From Candidatus Desulfobacula maris (GTDB lineage: Bacteria; Desulfobacterota; Desulfobacteria; Desulfobacterales; Desulfobacteraceae): a DNA stretch of 59,692 nucleotides. Below are positions 1 to 8,838 of this stretch, in pieces; the first letter of the stretch is position 1; every line of letters starts with the position of its first letter. The stretch spans positions 1-59,692 of the forward strand of contig JACNHV010000234.1 of the NCBI GenBank assembly GCA_014383445.1. The letters are read 5' to 3'. The notes under the pieces are model-generated. The model was not told the origin of the DNA and made no database searches. It was given only the letters and a program-made list of their open reading frames with translations. The translations under genes were made by a program, and so were the position numbers.

Positions 1-142
1 CTTCAACCGTTGTCGGGACAATGATGATCTTATCTTTTCCACCAGATCCTGGTTTGACAATTCTTCCGATACGAATTTTCCGTTTAAATCCGTCTTCTTC
101 TCTTCTTCTGTCTTTTTCAAGAAGCTCATCAAGGGTTATCAT
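1..142 (-). CDS. DUF444 (YeaH-like) protein, N-terminal fragment
   Basis: Only the first 47 codons lie in the window; the gene runs off the left edge. The start at 142 is preceded by a strong GGGAGG site about 7 bases upstream. The visible N-terminus (MITLDELLEKDRRREED, then a basic stretch and a KPGSGGKDKIIIV segment) resembles DUF444/YeaH proteins. It sits 58 bp downstream of prkA on the same strand. In many bacteria prkA, a DUF444 gene and a spoVR-like gene form one stress or starvation operon, which supports the call. The family's biochemical function is not established. The assignment depends on context plus a short sequence. Confidence 0.75.
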   Translation of the reverse strand, partial: MITLDELLEKDRRREEDGFKRKIRIGRIVKPGSGGKDKIIIVPTTVE

Positions 143-200
143 CTCTTTTTCCTCCCTTGTCTATTTCAGGCATAGCGAAAACCGCCATTTTTCCAAAACA

Positions 201-2264
201 TTATTTGTCGTCCTCCTGGCTGCAGAAGTATTCGATGGTTTTCTGAGCACAGGTTCTGCAGTACCCCAGTTTTTCATTCATGGTATAAGTCATTCTGTCA
301 TAGAGCTTTTGATTTTCTTCATTGGTTCTGTTGGCAAGGGCACCGATTAATGAGCCGGCTCCGGCAATGTCAGATTTAAGCCTGACATCGGTAATTGCCT
401 TAACCAGATCAAGATTGTCCATGAAATCATAGTTTGCATCCACAGAAAGCTTTTGCCCATAAATCTTTCTGATGGAGTTTCTAAAAGATGCCCTTTGCTC
501 CTCAGTCTTCAATCCTAGCCGTTCTTCAACATTTTTAATATATCGTTCATCTATTTTAAGCGCTTTAAGTTCGCCGGTCTGGGGATCCTTATATTTCCAC
601 ATCATGTCGGGACCTAAGTGTTCTGCATCAACGCCAATGATCATATTTACATAATTCAGCACATCTTTTTTAATTGCCAAAGGTTCATCCATATAGGCGT
701 TGAACATTTCAGTCATAATTCTTTCACGATAAAGGCCCCTTGCAATTTTCAAATCTTCTTTGAATTTTGCCCGGTCAGAAGGCTCCTGGACATAATCAAG
801 AACCGTTCTTTCAAGGGCCTTAAAAATATCCAGGGCAAACATGCACTGACCTTCATTGGTTTCAGAGCTTTCCAATAAAAGCTGGACAGCCCGACCAAGA
901 TTTCTTTGCCCCATGCCTTTCTGGCCAAACCGTTTGGTGATATCTGTGTCCTGGTTTAACATATCAATCAACTCGGCAAGGGTTTTGAGACTCTTTTCTC
1001 CGGCCACCTCTCCTGCTGCAAGTTTCATAATTTCAATGGGAGTTAACTTATCAGATCTGGGCAATCTTGTGAGAACAACACCGACAGAAGCTGCATAATT
1101 CAAATTTGGATCCTGGTGCAGTATTTTTGAATCAAGAGAGCGTTTTGTATCGGTTCCAATGGCATATTCTGTTAATGTTTTCTGAATCTTATAATCTGTA
1201 TTATGTGCAACATAACAGATTCTGCACCGGTCAATTATCGGTGCTTCTTCTTTTTCGGAAAGGAAAGTGTCAAATTCAGAATTATTGCTGGTGGCGATAA
1301 TCAGCGTGTCAATGGGCCACTTGAACCCGTCCATTTCAATCATCCGGTTTTGAATAACCCCAAGATAAACCTGAACCAGATCCTTTTTATTTTTATAAAT
1401 CTCGTCGCTGAAATGGATGCCGCCGCCCGCAACTCTTGCCAATGCTCCTCTTCTTAAATCAAATCGATAAGGGTTGTTTGAATCTGAAATATGAAGCAGC
1501 CTTTGAATAGATTCTTCTCCCATGAGATCCACAGCAGATGAGGTAATCTTATCCTTTGCAGGATATTTGCCTGTTATTGTGCCCAGACTTTCAATTAATG
1601 GAACCGGTGTAATTTCAATAAAGGACAACATCTTTGTAATATCATTGTTTGTATACTCCCGGATCTGATTAAAGATATAAGCAGAACAGGCACCCAGAGG
1701 ACGATATTTATCATAAAGATCCTCTGTCTGTTTTTCAGTAAATTTAAATTTTTTAGAAAAAACCTCTTTAGATTGGTCTTGGGTTTCACAAAGACTCATG
1801 GCCAGAATCATGGGATCTTCATAAGTCTGGGATTCAATAAAGTTAATCTTGCCATAGCCTCCGATCTGATCCAGATTAATAAACCTGAATGTGTATTTTT
1901 TATTTTGGGGGATACTTAAGAATTCTCTGTATCGCGCACAAAGGTAATCAACAAAAAAAGTTTTCCCATTGCCGGGTTCACCCACCAGGACAAAGGCCAT
2001 TTCCCTTGAAGAACCACCTTCTGAAGCATCTTTCACAAATGAAACAAAACTGTTTATTTCATCGTACATACCCACCAGATGTTTTTTCCCCTGGCTGAAT
2101 AGATCAAACTGGTAGGTTGTTTTACCTTTAACTGTAATTTTTTGAATGCCTGCATCAAGGATCATCCTTGCGACCCCCCCAAAGGCATCTTCAAATAATA
2201 ACTTTCCTTTTTTAACTGCATCGACATGACTTATTAAAGACTTTGGATTTGTTTTGCCGGCCAT
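201..2264 (-). CDS. prkA: PrkA-type serine protein kinase (YeaG homolog)
   Basis: This 687-residue protein has the length and architecture of PrkA/YeaG: an N-terminal AAA+ region with Walker A GEPGNGKT at residues 95-102, and a C-terminal PrkA domain ending in a short Cys-containing tail (CRTCAQKT). PrkA proteins are cytoplasmic kinases/AAA+ proteins tied to sporulation in Bacillus and to stress and starvation responses in enterobacteria; the substrate here is unknown. The start at 2264 has a GGAGGG site. The 209-bp leader upstream carries a GGCAGCA/TGCTGCC inverted repeat (2279-2302) and an A/T-rich imperfect inverted repeat (2321-2354), which may be regulatory. The next gene downstream is the DUF444 partner. 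Confidence 0.93.
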   Translation of the reverse strand: MAGKTNPKSLISHVDAVKKGKLLFEDAFGGVARMILDAGIQKITVKGKTTYQFDLFSQGKKHLVGMYDEINSFVSFVKDASEGGSSREMAFVLVGEPGNGKTFFVDYLCARYREFLSIPQNKKYTFRFINLDQIGGYGKINFIESQTYEDPMILAMSLCETQDQSKEVFSKKFKFTEKQTEDLYDKYRPLGACSAYIFNQIREYTNNDITKMLSFIEITPVPLIESLGTITGKYPAKDKITSSAVDLMGEESIQRLLHISDSNNPYRFDLRRGALARVAGGGIHFSDEIYKNKKDLVQVYLGVIQNRMIEMDGFKWPIDTLIIATSNNSEFDTFLSEKEEAPIIDRCRICYVAHNTDYKIQKTLTEYAIGTDTKRSLDSKILHQDPNLNYAASVGVVLTRLPRSDKLTPIEIMKLAAGEVAGEKSLKTLAELIDMLNQDTDITKRFGQKGMGQRNLGRAVQLLLESSETNEGQCMFALDIFKALERTVLDYVQEPSDRAKFKEDLKIARGLYRERIMTEMFNAYMDEPLAIKKDVLNYVNMIIGVDAEHLGPDMMWKYKDPQTGELKALKIDERYIKNVEERLGLKTEEQRASFRNSIRKIYGQKLSVDANYDFMDNLDLVKAITDVRLKSDIAGAGSLIGALANRTNEENQKLYDRMTYTMNEKLGYCRTCAQKTIEYFCSQEDDK

Positions 2265-2473
2265 TTTACCCTCCTCTGGGCAGCAAGGAGGCTTATGCTG
2301 CCATTCAAAATTTGGTTGGAATTTTATTTTCTGCCAAAGACAGAAAACTAAAATTTATTTAGAAATTACATTACCATTTATCAAGATGAGCGCAGCGAAT
2401 TACGATTTGTATTTGTACTTGTTTTTAAATATAACAATATTAAAAAATAGAGTCAAATAATTTACCCACTATT

Positions 2474-3193
2474 TTACTCAATTTCAATTCTGTTTAACAT
2501 ATGTTTTCCCAGAATAAGGTCCTCTTGTGTCGTGATTTTAATGTTCAGGCTAGACCCTTTTATGATAACCACTTTTTCACCTAAGTGTTCTACTAAAGAA
2601 GCGTCATCCGTACCTGAAAAACAAGTTTTAATAGCATAATCAAATGCCCGCAGAATCAAGTCCAGTTTGAATGTCTGGGGTGTTTGTGCAGTATAGAGAA
2701 ACTGCCTGTTCAATGTTTTTTGAATACTTGAATCCGGGCAGACCTGTTTAACAGTCTCTGTTATTTTAACACCAGGAATACAGGCACCATATTCAATGGT
2801 CTTCTGGATACACGCTTTAATTATATTTTGATTTACAAAGGGGCGGACCCCATCATGAATCAATACAATGGTTTCTTTATCAATATTTATTCTATCATTG
2901 ACCCTTTTCAGACCATTTAATACAGAGTCCTGTCTTTTATTCCCACCTTCAACCAGATGAATTTTTTTTGCAAAGCCAAATGGATCGATAATATGTTTTT
3001 TACAATACTCATGGTCTTGTTTTGGAATAACAAGGACAATTTCATGGACCTGGTCACAGCTGTCAAAGGCCATGATGGTTCGACTGAGAATTGGGATTTT
3101 GTCAAGATAAAGATACTGCTTTTTAATCTCTGAGCCCATTCGCAAGCCCTTCCCTGCGGCAACAACTATGACAAAATTTTGAGATGGATGCAT
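2474..3193 (-). CDS. ispD: 2-C-methyl-D-erythritol 4-phosphate cytidylyltransferase
   Basis: IspD transfers CMP from CTP to MEP in the non-mevalonate isoprenoid pathway. The 239-residue protein begins with the nucleotidyltransferase signature AAGKGLRMGSEIKKQY (from residue 12) and has DGVRPFV, TAQTPQTF and GTDDASLVE, all typical of IspD. No IspF domain is fused to it. The gene follows the HPr-domain gene with a one-base gap (TAA, one base, ATG) and lacks a clear ribosome-binding site of its own, so it is probably translationally coupled. Confidence 0.95.
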   Translation of the reverse strand: MHPSQNFVIVVAAGKGLRMGSEIKKQYLYLDKIPILSRTIMAFDSCDQVHEIVLVIPKQDHEYCKKHIIDPFGFAKKIHLVEGGNKRQDSVLNGLKRVNDRINIDKETIVLIHDGVRPFVNQNIIKACIQKTIEYGACIPGVKITETVKQVCPDSSIQKTLNRQFLYTAQTPQTFKLDLILRAFDYAIKTCFSGTDDASLVEHLGEKVVIIKGSSLNIKITTQEDLILGKHMLNRIEIE

Positions 3194-3194
3194 T

Positions 3195-4505
3195 TTAAAT
3201 TAAATAAGACAATTCTTTTGGCAAGGGAATTCCCTTACCCATATGGTCTTCTCCATAATTCACTGCAGCAAGGGTTTTCAGATCCTTTAATGCCCGCAAA
3301 TCGCCCTTAAATTGAACAATTTCGATTTCTTCTTTTTTTATTTTCCCACCAGCCCATTGAATATCCAGGACACTTGCAGCATCAAAAACATCACTATTTA
3401 CAAGCATTTTGACTTCACCACCATAATGCTGAACAATTTTTGCCACTAAAAGGCTTGGACGACTGTGAAATCCGCGGTCTTTAGGTATTCCAACCTCAAT
3501 AACAGAGGTTTCCATGTTTTCATTCAATATTTTCGATGCAAGGGCTTTTCCTGAAGACAAAAATTTCCAGGCATAAAACAATCCAAAATTTACAGCCCGA
3601 TCCAGCACAACATCTGGATCAATAACATCGGATAAAGATTCACTGACAGTTTTATATACATCCTTAAACCCGATATCATGCAAATGGCGTTCATAAAAAT
3701 GCAACAAACTGCCCGTTACCTGGAGCATATGAAATACAATGGAAAAATGACTTCTAAGTTGTTCAAGCTTTAAATTTTCTGAGGATGATTTTGTATTTAC
3801 AACATAGGAATCAAAGGAAGACTGGATGTTATGAATCAACATTTCATATCGTCTAATGATGACCTCATTGATTTTATCCGGCACAAGTTCCTTTATTTTT
3901 TTTAAATCATACCGCTCATAAAATTCAAATTGATCAAAATCTTTAACAATTTCTAAAAATTCACTGGCAATCCGGGTCAAGTTTTCTCTTTGCTGGTCTT
4001 TGGAATTAAAATCATCGATATTGTGATCCAGCTGCTGTACAGATGAAATCCCTGGAAAATAACTAAGATCATACCTATTGACCGGAATATTGATCTTCAG
4101 ACGGCGAGCTTCCTCTAAAATAACAGGTGCAGCCAGTTTTATGGATTGCTGTAAAATTTTTAGTGTATCAAAGGCTTCAAGTTTAAAGGTCTTATGCTGG
4201 TTCGCTTCAAAAGAATAAAATTTAAACCGATTGAGAATATGTCTTTGGGAATAGCAGGCCATTGAAAGATGCCGGATTGTTGCAGACAATTCGCGATAAA
4301 ACACCCATTCTTTATTTTTTTTAGCCCCATGAAAATCTAAAAAATCTTCAAGAATATGAGATGTTGAAATAAGCTTTGAATATATTTTTTTTGTAAACAG
4401 ATACTCGTCATCATCAAGTTCAAAAACAAATAAAATACATTTTAGATATTCAAAAGAAAAAATATTGGCTTTTTCCTTAAAAGAGATGTCGCAAGTAAAA
4501 TTCAT
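3195..4505 (-). CDS. Large protein with a C-terminal HPr-like phosphocarrier domain
   Basis: The 436-residue product has a mostly helical N-terminal region of about 330 residues that I do not recognise. The C-terminal ~100 residues resemble HPr of the phosphotransferase system: GFHSRPS corresponds to the phospho-histidine motif GLHARPA (His about residue 347), followed by an FDAASVLDIQWAGG segment like the Ser46 region. An in-frame ATG exists at 4604, but its first 33 codons lie inside the 3' end of RNase P RNA, so I place the start at the ATG at 4505. No enzyme I or sugar permease gene is nearby, so a regulatory rather than transport role is likely. The N-terminal function is unknown. Confidence 0.8.
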   Translation of the reverse strand: MNFTCDISFKEKANIFSFEYLKCILFVFELDDDEYLFTKKIYSKLISTSHILEDFLDFHGAKKNKEWVFYRELSATIRHLSMACYSQRHILNRFKFYSFEANQHKTFKLEAFDTLKILQQSIKLAAPVILEEARRLKINIPVNRYDLSYFPGISSVQQLDHNIDDFNSKDQQRENLTRIASEFLEIVKDFDQFEFYERYDLKKIKELVPDKINEVIIRRYEMLIHNIQSSFDSYVVNTKSSSENLKLEQLRSHFSIVFHMLQVTGSLLHFYERHLHDIGFKDVYKTVSESLSDVIDPDVVLDRAVNFGLFYAWKFLSSGKALASKILNENMETSVIEVGIPKDRGFHSRPSLLVAKIVQHYGGEVKMLVNSDVFDAASVLDIQWAGGKIKKEEIEIVQFKGDLRALKDLKTLAAVNYGEDHMGKGIPLPKELSYLI

Positions 4506-4533
4506 AATCCATTTTCCAACATTAAAAATAAAG

Positions 4534-4968
<435 letters not shown>

Positions 4969-4970
4969 TT

Positions 4971-5696
4971 TTACCTATTTATGTGATAAAGGATTCTACT
5001 GCATTGCGGACAGGAAATCAATGAATTACCACGCTGTATTTCAATATATAATTGAGGTGGTACGTTCATAAAGCACCCCATACACACCGCGTCTTCCACA
5101 TATATAACAGCCGAGCCATTATTCATTTTTGATATTTTTGCAAACCTGTTCATCAATGAAGGGTCAAGGGTTTTGCTGATTTCATTCTGCTGGGCAATAT
5201 ATTCATCAAGAAGCTCTCTGTCATCAATAGATTTTTTTTCAATATCTTTTTGTTCTTCTTCTATTTGATCCTTAAGAAGATGGAATTCTTTTTCACTTTC
5301 CTGAACAATTTTTTCTATTTTTTCTTTTTCATCAAGCAGTTCCAATAATTCAGTTTCCAAAACATCTTTGCGTTTTTTATTATCGTCCACTTCTCTTAAA
5401 AAAAGATTATATTCTTTATTGGTCTTTACCATCCTCAATTTTTCATTGCTTTTAATAATCCGATCATCAACAACTTGAATTTCTCTTTCACAATCCCGGC
5501 AGGCTTCCGTGGCACGTGAAAGATGTTCTTTGTTTTCTTCCAGGGCATTTCCAAACTGGTTTAATTTTGCGCTTAATTTTTCTTTTTCCTTTTCAACCTT
5601 AATCATGACATCATTAAGCCTGACAATCTGAGTCTCAGCTTCCTGAAGTTTGACCAGGGCTTCAATATCTGGTTTAGTGGGAATATCATCATTCAT
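4971..5696 (-). CDS. Coiled-coil protein with C-terminal C4 zinc ribbon (COG1579 type)
   Basis: The 241-residue product is a long, charged, Glu/Lys-rich coiled coil (about residues 10-175) followed by a zinc ribbon with CMGC and CPQC knuckles and the family-typical ending CSRILY. Family members are widespread and are often annotated as nucleic-acid-binding, but the role is not defined. It has an AAGGA site upstream of the ATG. It lies 12 bp after the Nif3-like gene, a common pairing, and its stop codon nearly abuts rnpB. Confidence 0.9.
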   Translation of the reverse strand: MNDDIPTKPDIEALVKLQEAETQIVRLNDVMIKVEKEKEKLSAKLNQFGNALEENKEHLSRATEACRDCEREIQVVDDRIIKSNEKLRMVKTNKEYNLFLREVDDNKKRKDVLETELLELLDEKEKIEKIVQESEKEFHLLKDQIEEEQKDIEKKSIDDRELLDEYIAQQNEISKTLDPSLMNRFAKISKMNNGSAVIYVEDAVCMGCFMNVPPQLYIEIQRGNSLISCPQCSRILYHINR

Positions 5697-5708
5697 AATA
5701 TTTTATCC

Positions 5709-6524
5709 TTAAACTATAATAAATGGATCTTTTTCTTTTGTAAACTTTTCTATTGTTATATTCAGTCCGGCTTTGAAGATCGCCTGACTTAATTTTTCAA
5801 AAAGCAGATCAACAGCCATATGTTCAGAACCAAAATGGCCCACATCAATCAGACCCTTTGAATATTCTTCAACACGTCTTGCTTCATGATATTTAATATC
5901 GCCTGTGATATATGCTTCTGCCTTGGATCTTAAAAATTCATCAACTAGAGAACCGCCGCTGCCAGTGCAGACTGCAACGCAACTTACAGGCAAATCCAAA
6001 TCTCCTGTTACTCGAAGATGGCTCAAAGCAAGCTTTTCTTTTATTTGATGAACCACCTGTTTAAGCGGCGCCTGGGATTTAAGGTATCCGATCCTGCCAA
6101 TGCCGATCATTTCACCTAATTGCATTGATGAAGAATTCTCCATAAAAAAAACTTTTGTTTTTTCCAGGCCGATCTTTGTTGCAAAATAATCATTTAAACC
6201 ATCATTAGCCTTGTCAAGATTTGTATGGGCAGAGAGGATACTGATACCATATCTTGCAGCAATTTCAATGGCTTTGCCAGGCATTCGATTAAAATCAATG
6301 GATTTTGCAGGCGTGATCATTAAGGGATGGTGGGTGAGCACAAGATCACAATGGGCTTTTTTTGCAGCTATCATCAAGGGCATGGAAACATCAAGGGCAA
6401 TCATCACTTTTTTTACATCCCAGTTCAAATTGCCGACCTGAAGTCCTGAATTATCCCAGTCTTCAGCAATATCAAAAGGGGCAATAATATTAAGGAATTC
6501 CAGTATATCTTTTGTTTTCACCAT
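5709..6524 (-). CDS. Nif3-like dinuclear metal-center hexameric protein (YbgI family)
   Basis: The 271-residue protein carries the metal-binding THHPLM motif (about residues 64-69), a SAHTNLD motif, and the C-terminal GHFGSEHMAVDLL block that supplies further ligands. It is the short form without the middle insertion. Family members form toroidal hexamers with a two-metal site; a GTP cyclohydrolase I type activity has been proposed for some and the physiological role is unsettled. A terminator hairpin ends only about 20 bp upstream of the start codon, so any dedicated promoter would have to lie before that hairpin. Confidence 0.92.
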   Translation of the reverse strand: MVKTKDILEFLNIIAPFDIAEDWDNSGLQVGNLNWDVKKVMIALDVSMPLMIAAKKAHCDLVLTHHPLMITPAKSIDFNRMPGKAIEIAARYGISILSAHTNLDKANDGLNDYFATKIGLEKTKVFFMENSSSMQLGEMIGIGRIGYLKSQAPLKQVVHQIKEKLALSHLRVTGDLDLPVSCVAVCTGSGGSLVDEFLRSKAEAYITGDIKYHEARRVEEYSKGLIDVGHFGSEHMAVDLLFEKLSQAIFKAGLNITIEKFTKEKDPFIIV

Positions 6525-6546
6525 GATAAACCCGGCTGCAAATAAA

Positions 6547-6573
6547 AAAAGCGTGGTATTTTACCACGCTTTT
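6547..6573 (-). terminator. Rho-independent terminator after tRNA(CAT)
   Basis: A perfect 12-bp stem (AAAAGCGTGGTA pairs with TACCACGCTTTT, 3-base loop) is followed on the minus strand by a run of seven T. It separates the rpoD/tRNA unit from the Nif3-like gene. Confidence 0.85.
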
Positions 6574-6677
6574 GATTTTGTATATCCAATCGATATTCTT
6601 CAGGCACATTCATATATAAATAGAATATCCTTTTTGGTTTTTAATTCTGCTCATCAAACATGCCCTTACTGTTTAAT

Positions 6678-6754
6678 TGGTGGGCCCACCTGGGTTCGAA
6701 CCAGGGACCGACCGGTTATGAGCCGGTGGCTCTGCCAAACTGAGCTATGGGCCC
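6678..6754 (-). tRNA. tRNA with CAT anticodon (Met, or Ile2 with modified C34)
   Basis: The 77-nt cloverleaf begins GGGCCCATAGCTCAG and ends GGGCCCACCA, with encoded CCA. The anticodon stem is ACCGG/CCGGT around CTCATAA, giving anticodon CAT. It is not an initiator, since the acceptor stem is fully paired at 1-72. It could be elongator Met or the AUA-reading Ile2 tRNA modified by TilS. A tRNA(CAT) close to rpoD is seen in other proteobacteria. Which amino acid it carries is unresolved. Confidence 0.93.
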
Positions 6755-6776
6755 TTTTATTCACATAAACTTGCAA

Positions 6777-6805
6777 TATATATAAAAAAACAGTTTTTGT
6801 GTCAA
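6777..6805 (-). promoter_or_regulatory. Sigma70-type promoter for tRNA(CAT)
   Basis: TTGACA (6800-6805), a 17-bp spacer, then TATATA (6777-6782) on the minus strand. It lies in the rpoD-tRNA gap and gives a leader of about 15 bases. Confidence 0.75.
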
Positions 6806-6824
6806 GATTTAATTCTCAACCAAT

Positions 6825-8747
6825 TTAATTTTCAATAAAGGTCTTGAGTTTTTTACTTCTTGTCGGATGTCGCAGCTTTCTTAATGCTTTTGCCTCAATC
6901 TGACGGATACGCTCCCTTGTCACTGTAAAATCCTTGCCCACTTCTTCCAGGGTGTGATCTGATTTTTCACCAATGCCAAACCTCATGCGAAGGACTTTTT
7001 CCTCCCTGGGTGTCAAAGTGGCCAGGATCTTCCTGGTTTGTTCTGCCAGGCTGAAATCAATGGCTGCATCCGAGGGAATGGCAAACTTTTTATCTTCAAT
7101 AAAATCACCCAGATGGCTGTCTTCTTCCTCTCCAATAGGGGTCTCAAGAGAGATAGGTTCTTTTGCAATCTTTAAAACCCGTCTAACTTTTTCAATGGGG
7201 ATTTCCATCTTTTCTGCGATTTCCTCCGGAGAGGGCTCCTTGCCCATTTCCTGCACAAGGTATCGGGATGTTCGAATCAGCTTGTTTATGGTTTCAATCA
7301 TATGGACAGGGATCCTTATGGTTCTGGCCTGATCTGCGATGGCTCTTGTGATGGCCTGCCTGATCCACCATGTGGCATATGTGGAAAATTTATATCCTCT
7401 TCTGTATTCAAATTTATCCACTGCCTTCATCAATCCGATGTTACCTTCCTGAATCAAGTCAAGAAATTGTAATCCTCTGTTTGTATATTTTTTTGCAATA
7501 CTGACCACCAGTCTTAAATTTGCCCTTACCAATTCTCTTTTTGCAAAGTCAGCATCCCTGCGCCCTTTGTCAATAGTATCCGTAATCTGCCTTAAAAAAA
7601 TTGAATCTCCTTTTATGACATCTTTTCGTAAAGAAACCTGGTTTAAAAGGGAACAGATATCCTGGTATAATATTCTGGCTCGCTCTATGTTAATATCAGA
7701 CCTGTCAGATGCCCACTTTACAAAGGTTTTTTCATCACAAACTTGATCAAGCATTGTTTTGGGTTTGACTTTAAAGGTTTTAGCACAGTCTTCAAATAGC
7801 GCGTCCACTTTATCAAACCAGGCAATGGTGTTTCTAATGCTTTTTTCAATAGTATCAATAACATTGGATTCAAACCGCCATTTTTTTAATTCCTCAAATA
7901 TGGTTTCCGTGTTATTAAATATCTCGCTTGCGTAAGTCTCATATTTTTTAGATTTTTTTTTCTCCAGGAGCAACAGATCTCTTTTTTTAAGGGTTTCCCG
8001 GTGAATATCTTTTATTACTTTTAAAGAGTTTAAAAATTTTTCCTGTTTGGAAACCTCATCAACAACTCCATCCCCTTCATCCACATCCCTTAAAACATGC
8101 TTGGGCCGCACGGATTTTTTTTCCATCCTGGCGCCATAGATGAAAATCGTGGATAATGATATGGGACAGTCCAGCATAGTTCGCAGAATATCATGCTCCC
8201 CTTTCTCAATTTTTTTGGCAATTTCAATCTCACCTTCACGGCTGAGTAAAGTGACCATCCCCATTTCCTTGAGATACATTTTCACAGGATCTGTAACAGC
8301 GCCAAACTCAATATCAGAACTATCTTTTTTAGGAGAAAGAATGGCTTTGGTAATTTCTTTATTAATAGTTTCTTCATTCTTTTCTTTTCCAGAAACTTTT
8401 CTAATTTTACCTTTAGCAACCTTTTTAGTTGCTGTTGTAACATCTGTTTTAGTTGCTGTTTTATTTGCTGCTGTCTTAGCAGCTGTCTTAGTTGTTACTT
8501 TTGCAGCACTTTTCTTTGTGGCCTTTATTCTTTTTTCTTTTTCCTTATCCACAAGTTCTATCCCAAGCTCTTTAAGCTGCATAACAATATCTTCTATTTG
8601 TTCCAATGATTTTAAATCATCGGAAATTGCATCATTAATTTCGGCAAAAGAGAGGGAACCGGTTTTTTCACCTTTTTTAATCAGTTTTTTTAATTCTTTT
8701 TTACTAATCACAACATTCTCTCCAGACGTATTTGTCTTTACTGCCAT
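6825..8747 (-). CDS. rpoD: RNA polymerase primary sigma factor RpoD (sigma70)
   Basis: The 640-residue protein has all the primary sigma regions: 1.1 near the N-terminus, 1.2 ([11 protein letters not shown], about residue 160), a non-conserved insert, 2.1-2.4 ([44 protein letters not shown]), region 3, and region 4 ([20 protein letters not shown]). The start has a strong GGGAGG site. Residues about 70-125, between 1.1 and 1.2, form a low-complexity Lys/Ala/Thr-rich stretch that looks like histone H1 tails. The dnaG-rpoD order is the classic macromolecular synthesis operon arrangement. Confidence 0.98.
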   Translation of the reverse strand: MAVKTNTSGENVVISKKELKKLIKKGEKTGSLSFAEINDAISDDLKSLEQIEDIVMQLKELGIELVDKEKEKRIKATKKSAAKVTTKTAAKTAANKTATKTDVTTATKKVAKGKIRKVSGKEKNEETINKEITKAILSPKKDSSDIEFGAVTDPVKMYLKEMGMVTLLSREGEIEIAKKIEKGEHDILRTMLDCPISLSTIFIYGARMEKKSVRPKHVLRDVDEGDGVVDEVSKQEKFLNSLKVIKDIHRETLKKRDLLLLEKKKSKKYETYASEIFNNTETIFEELKKWRFESNVIDTIEKSIRNTIAWFDKVDALFEDCAKTFKVKPKTMLDQVCDEKTFVKWASDRSDINIERARILYQDICSLLNQVSLRKDVIKGDSIFLRQITDTIDKGRRDADFAKRELVRANLRLVVSIAKKYTNRGLQFLDLIQEGNIGLMKAVDKFEYRRGYKFSTYATWWIRQAITRAIADQARTIRIPVHMIETINKLIRTSRYLVQEMGKEPSPEEIAEKMEIPIEKVRRVLKIAKEPISLETPIGEEEDSHLGDFIEDKKFAIPSDAAIDFSLAEQTRKILATLTPREEKVLRMRFGIGEKSDHTLEEVGKDFTVTRERIRQIEAKALRKLRHPTRSKKLKTFIEN

Positions 8748-8838
8748 AAAATGCCTCCCAAAGGCTTAGGATCGGAAATGAAATTACTTAAACGCAATTT
8801 CTGTTCAATTTATATAATTTCCAATCCTTAACTTAAAG

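Noticed and set aside
6525-6617. A 31-codon minus-strand frame from about 6617 ending on the Nif3 start (begins MNVPEEYRLDIQNQK)
   Set aside because: It reads straight through the terminator hairpin and its AAGGA is too far from the ATG; coincidence is more likely.
8140-8769. A 209-codon plus-strand frame opposite rpoD
   Set aside because: It is the complement of the repetitive Lys/Ala/Thr-coding segment and the rpoD N-terminus, with no ribosome-binding site or recognisable domain.
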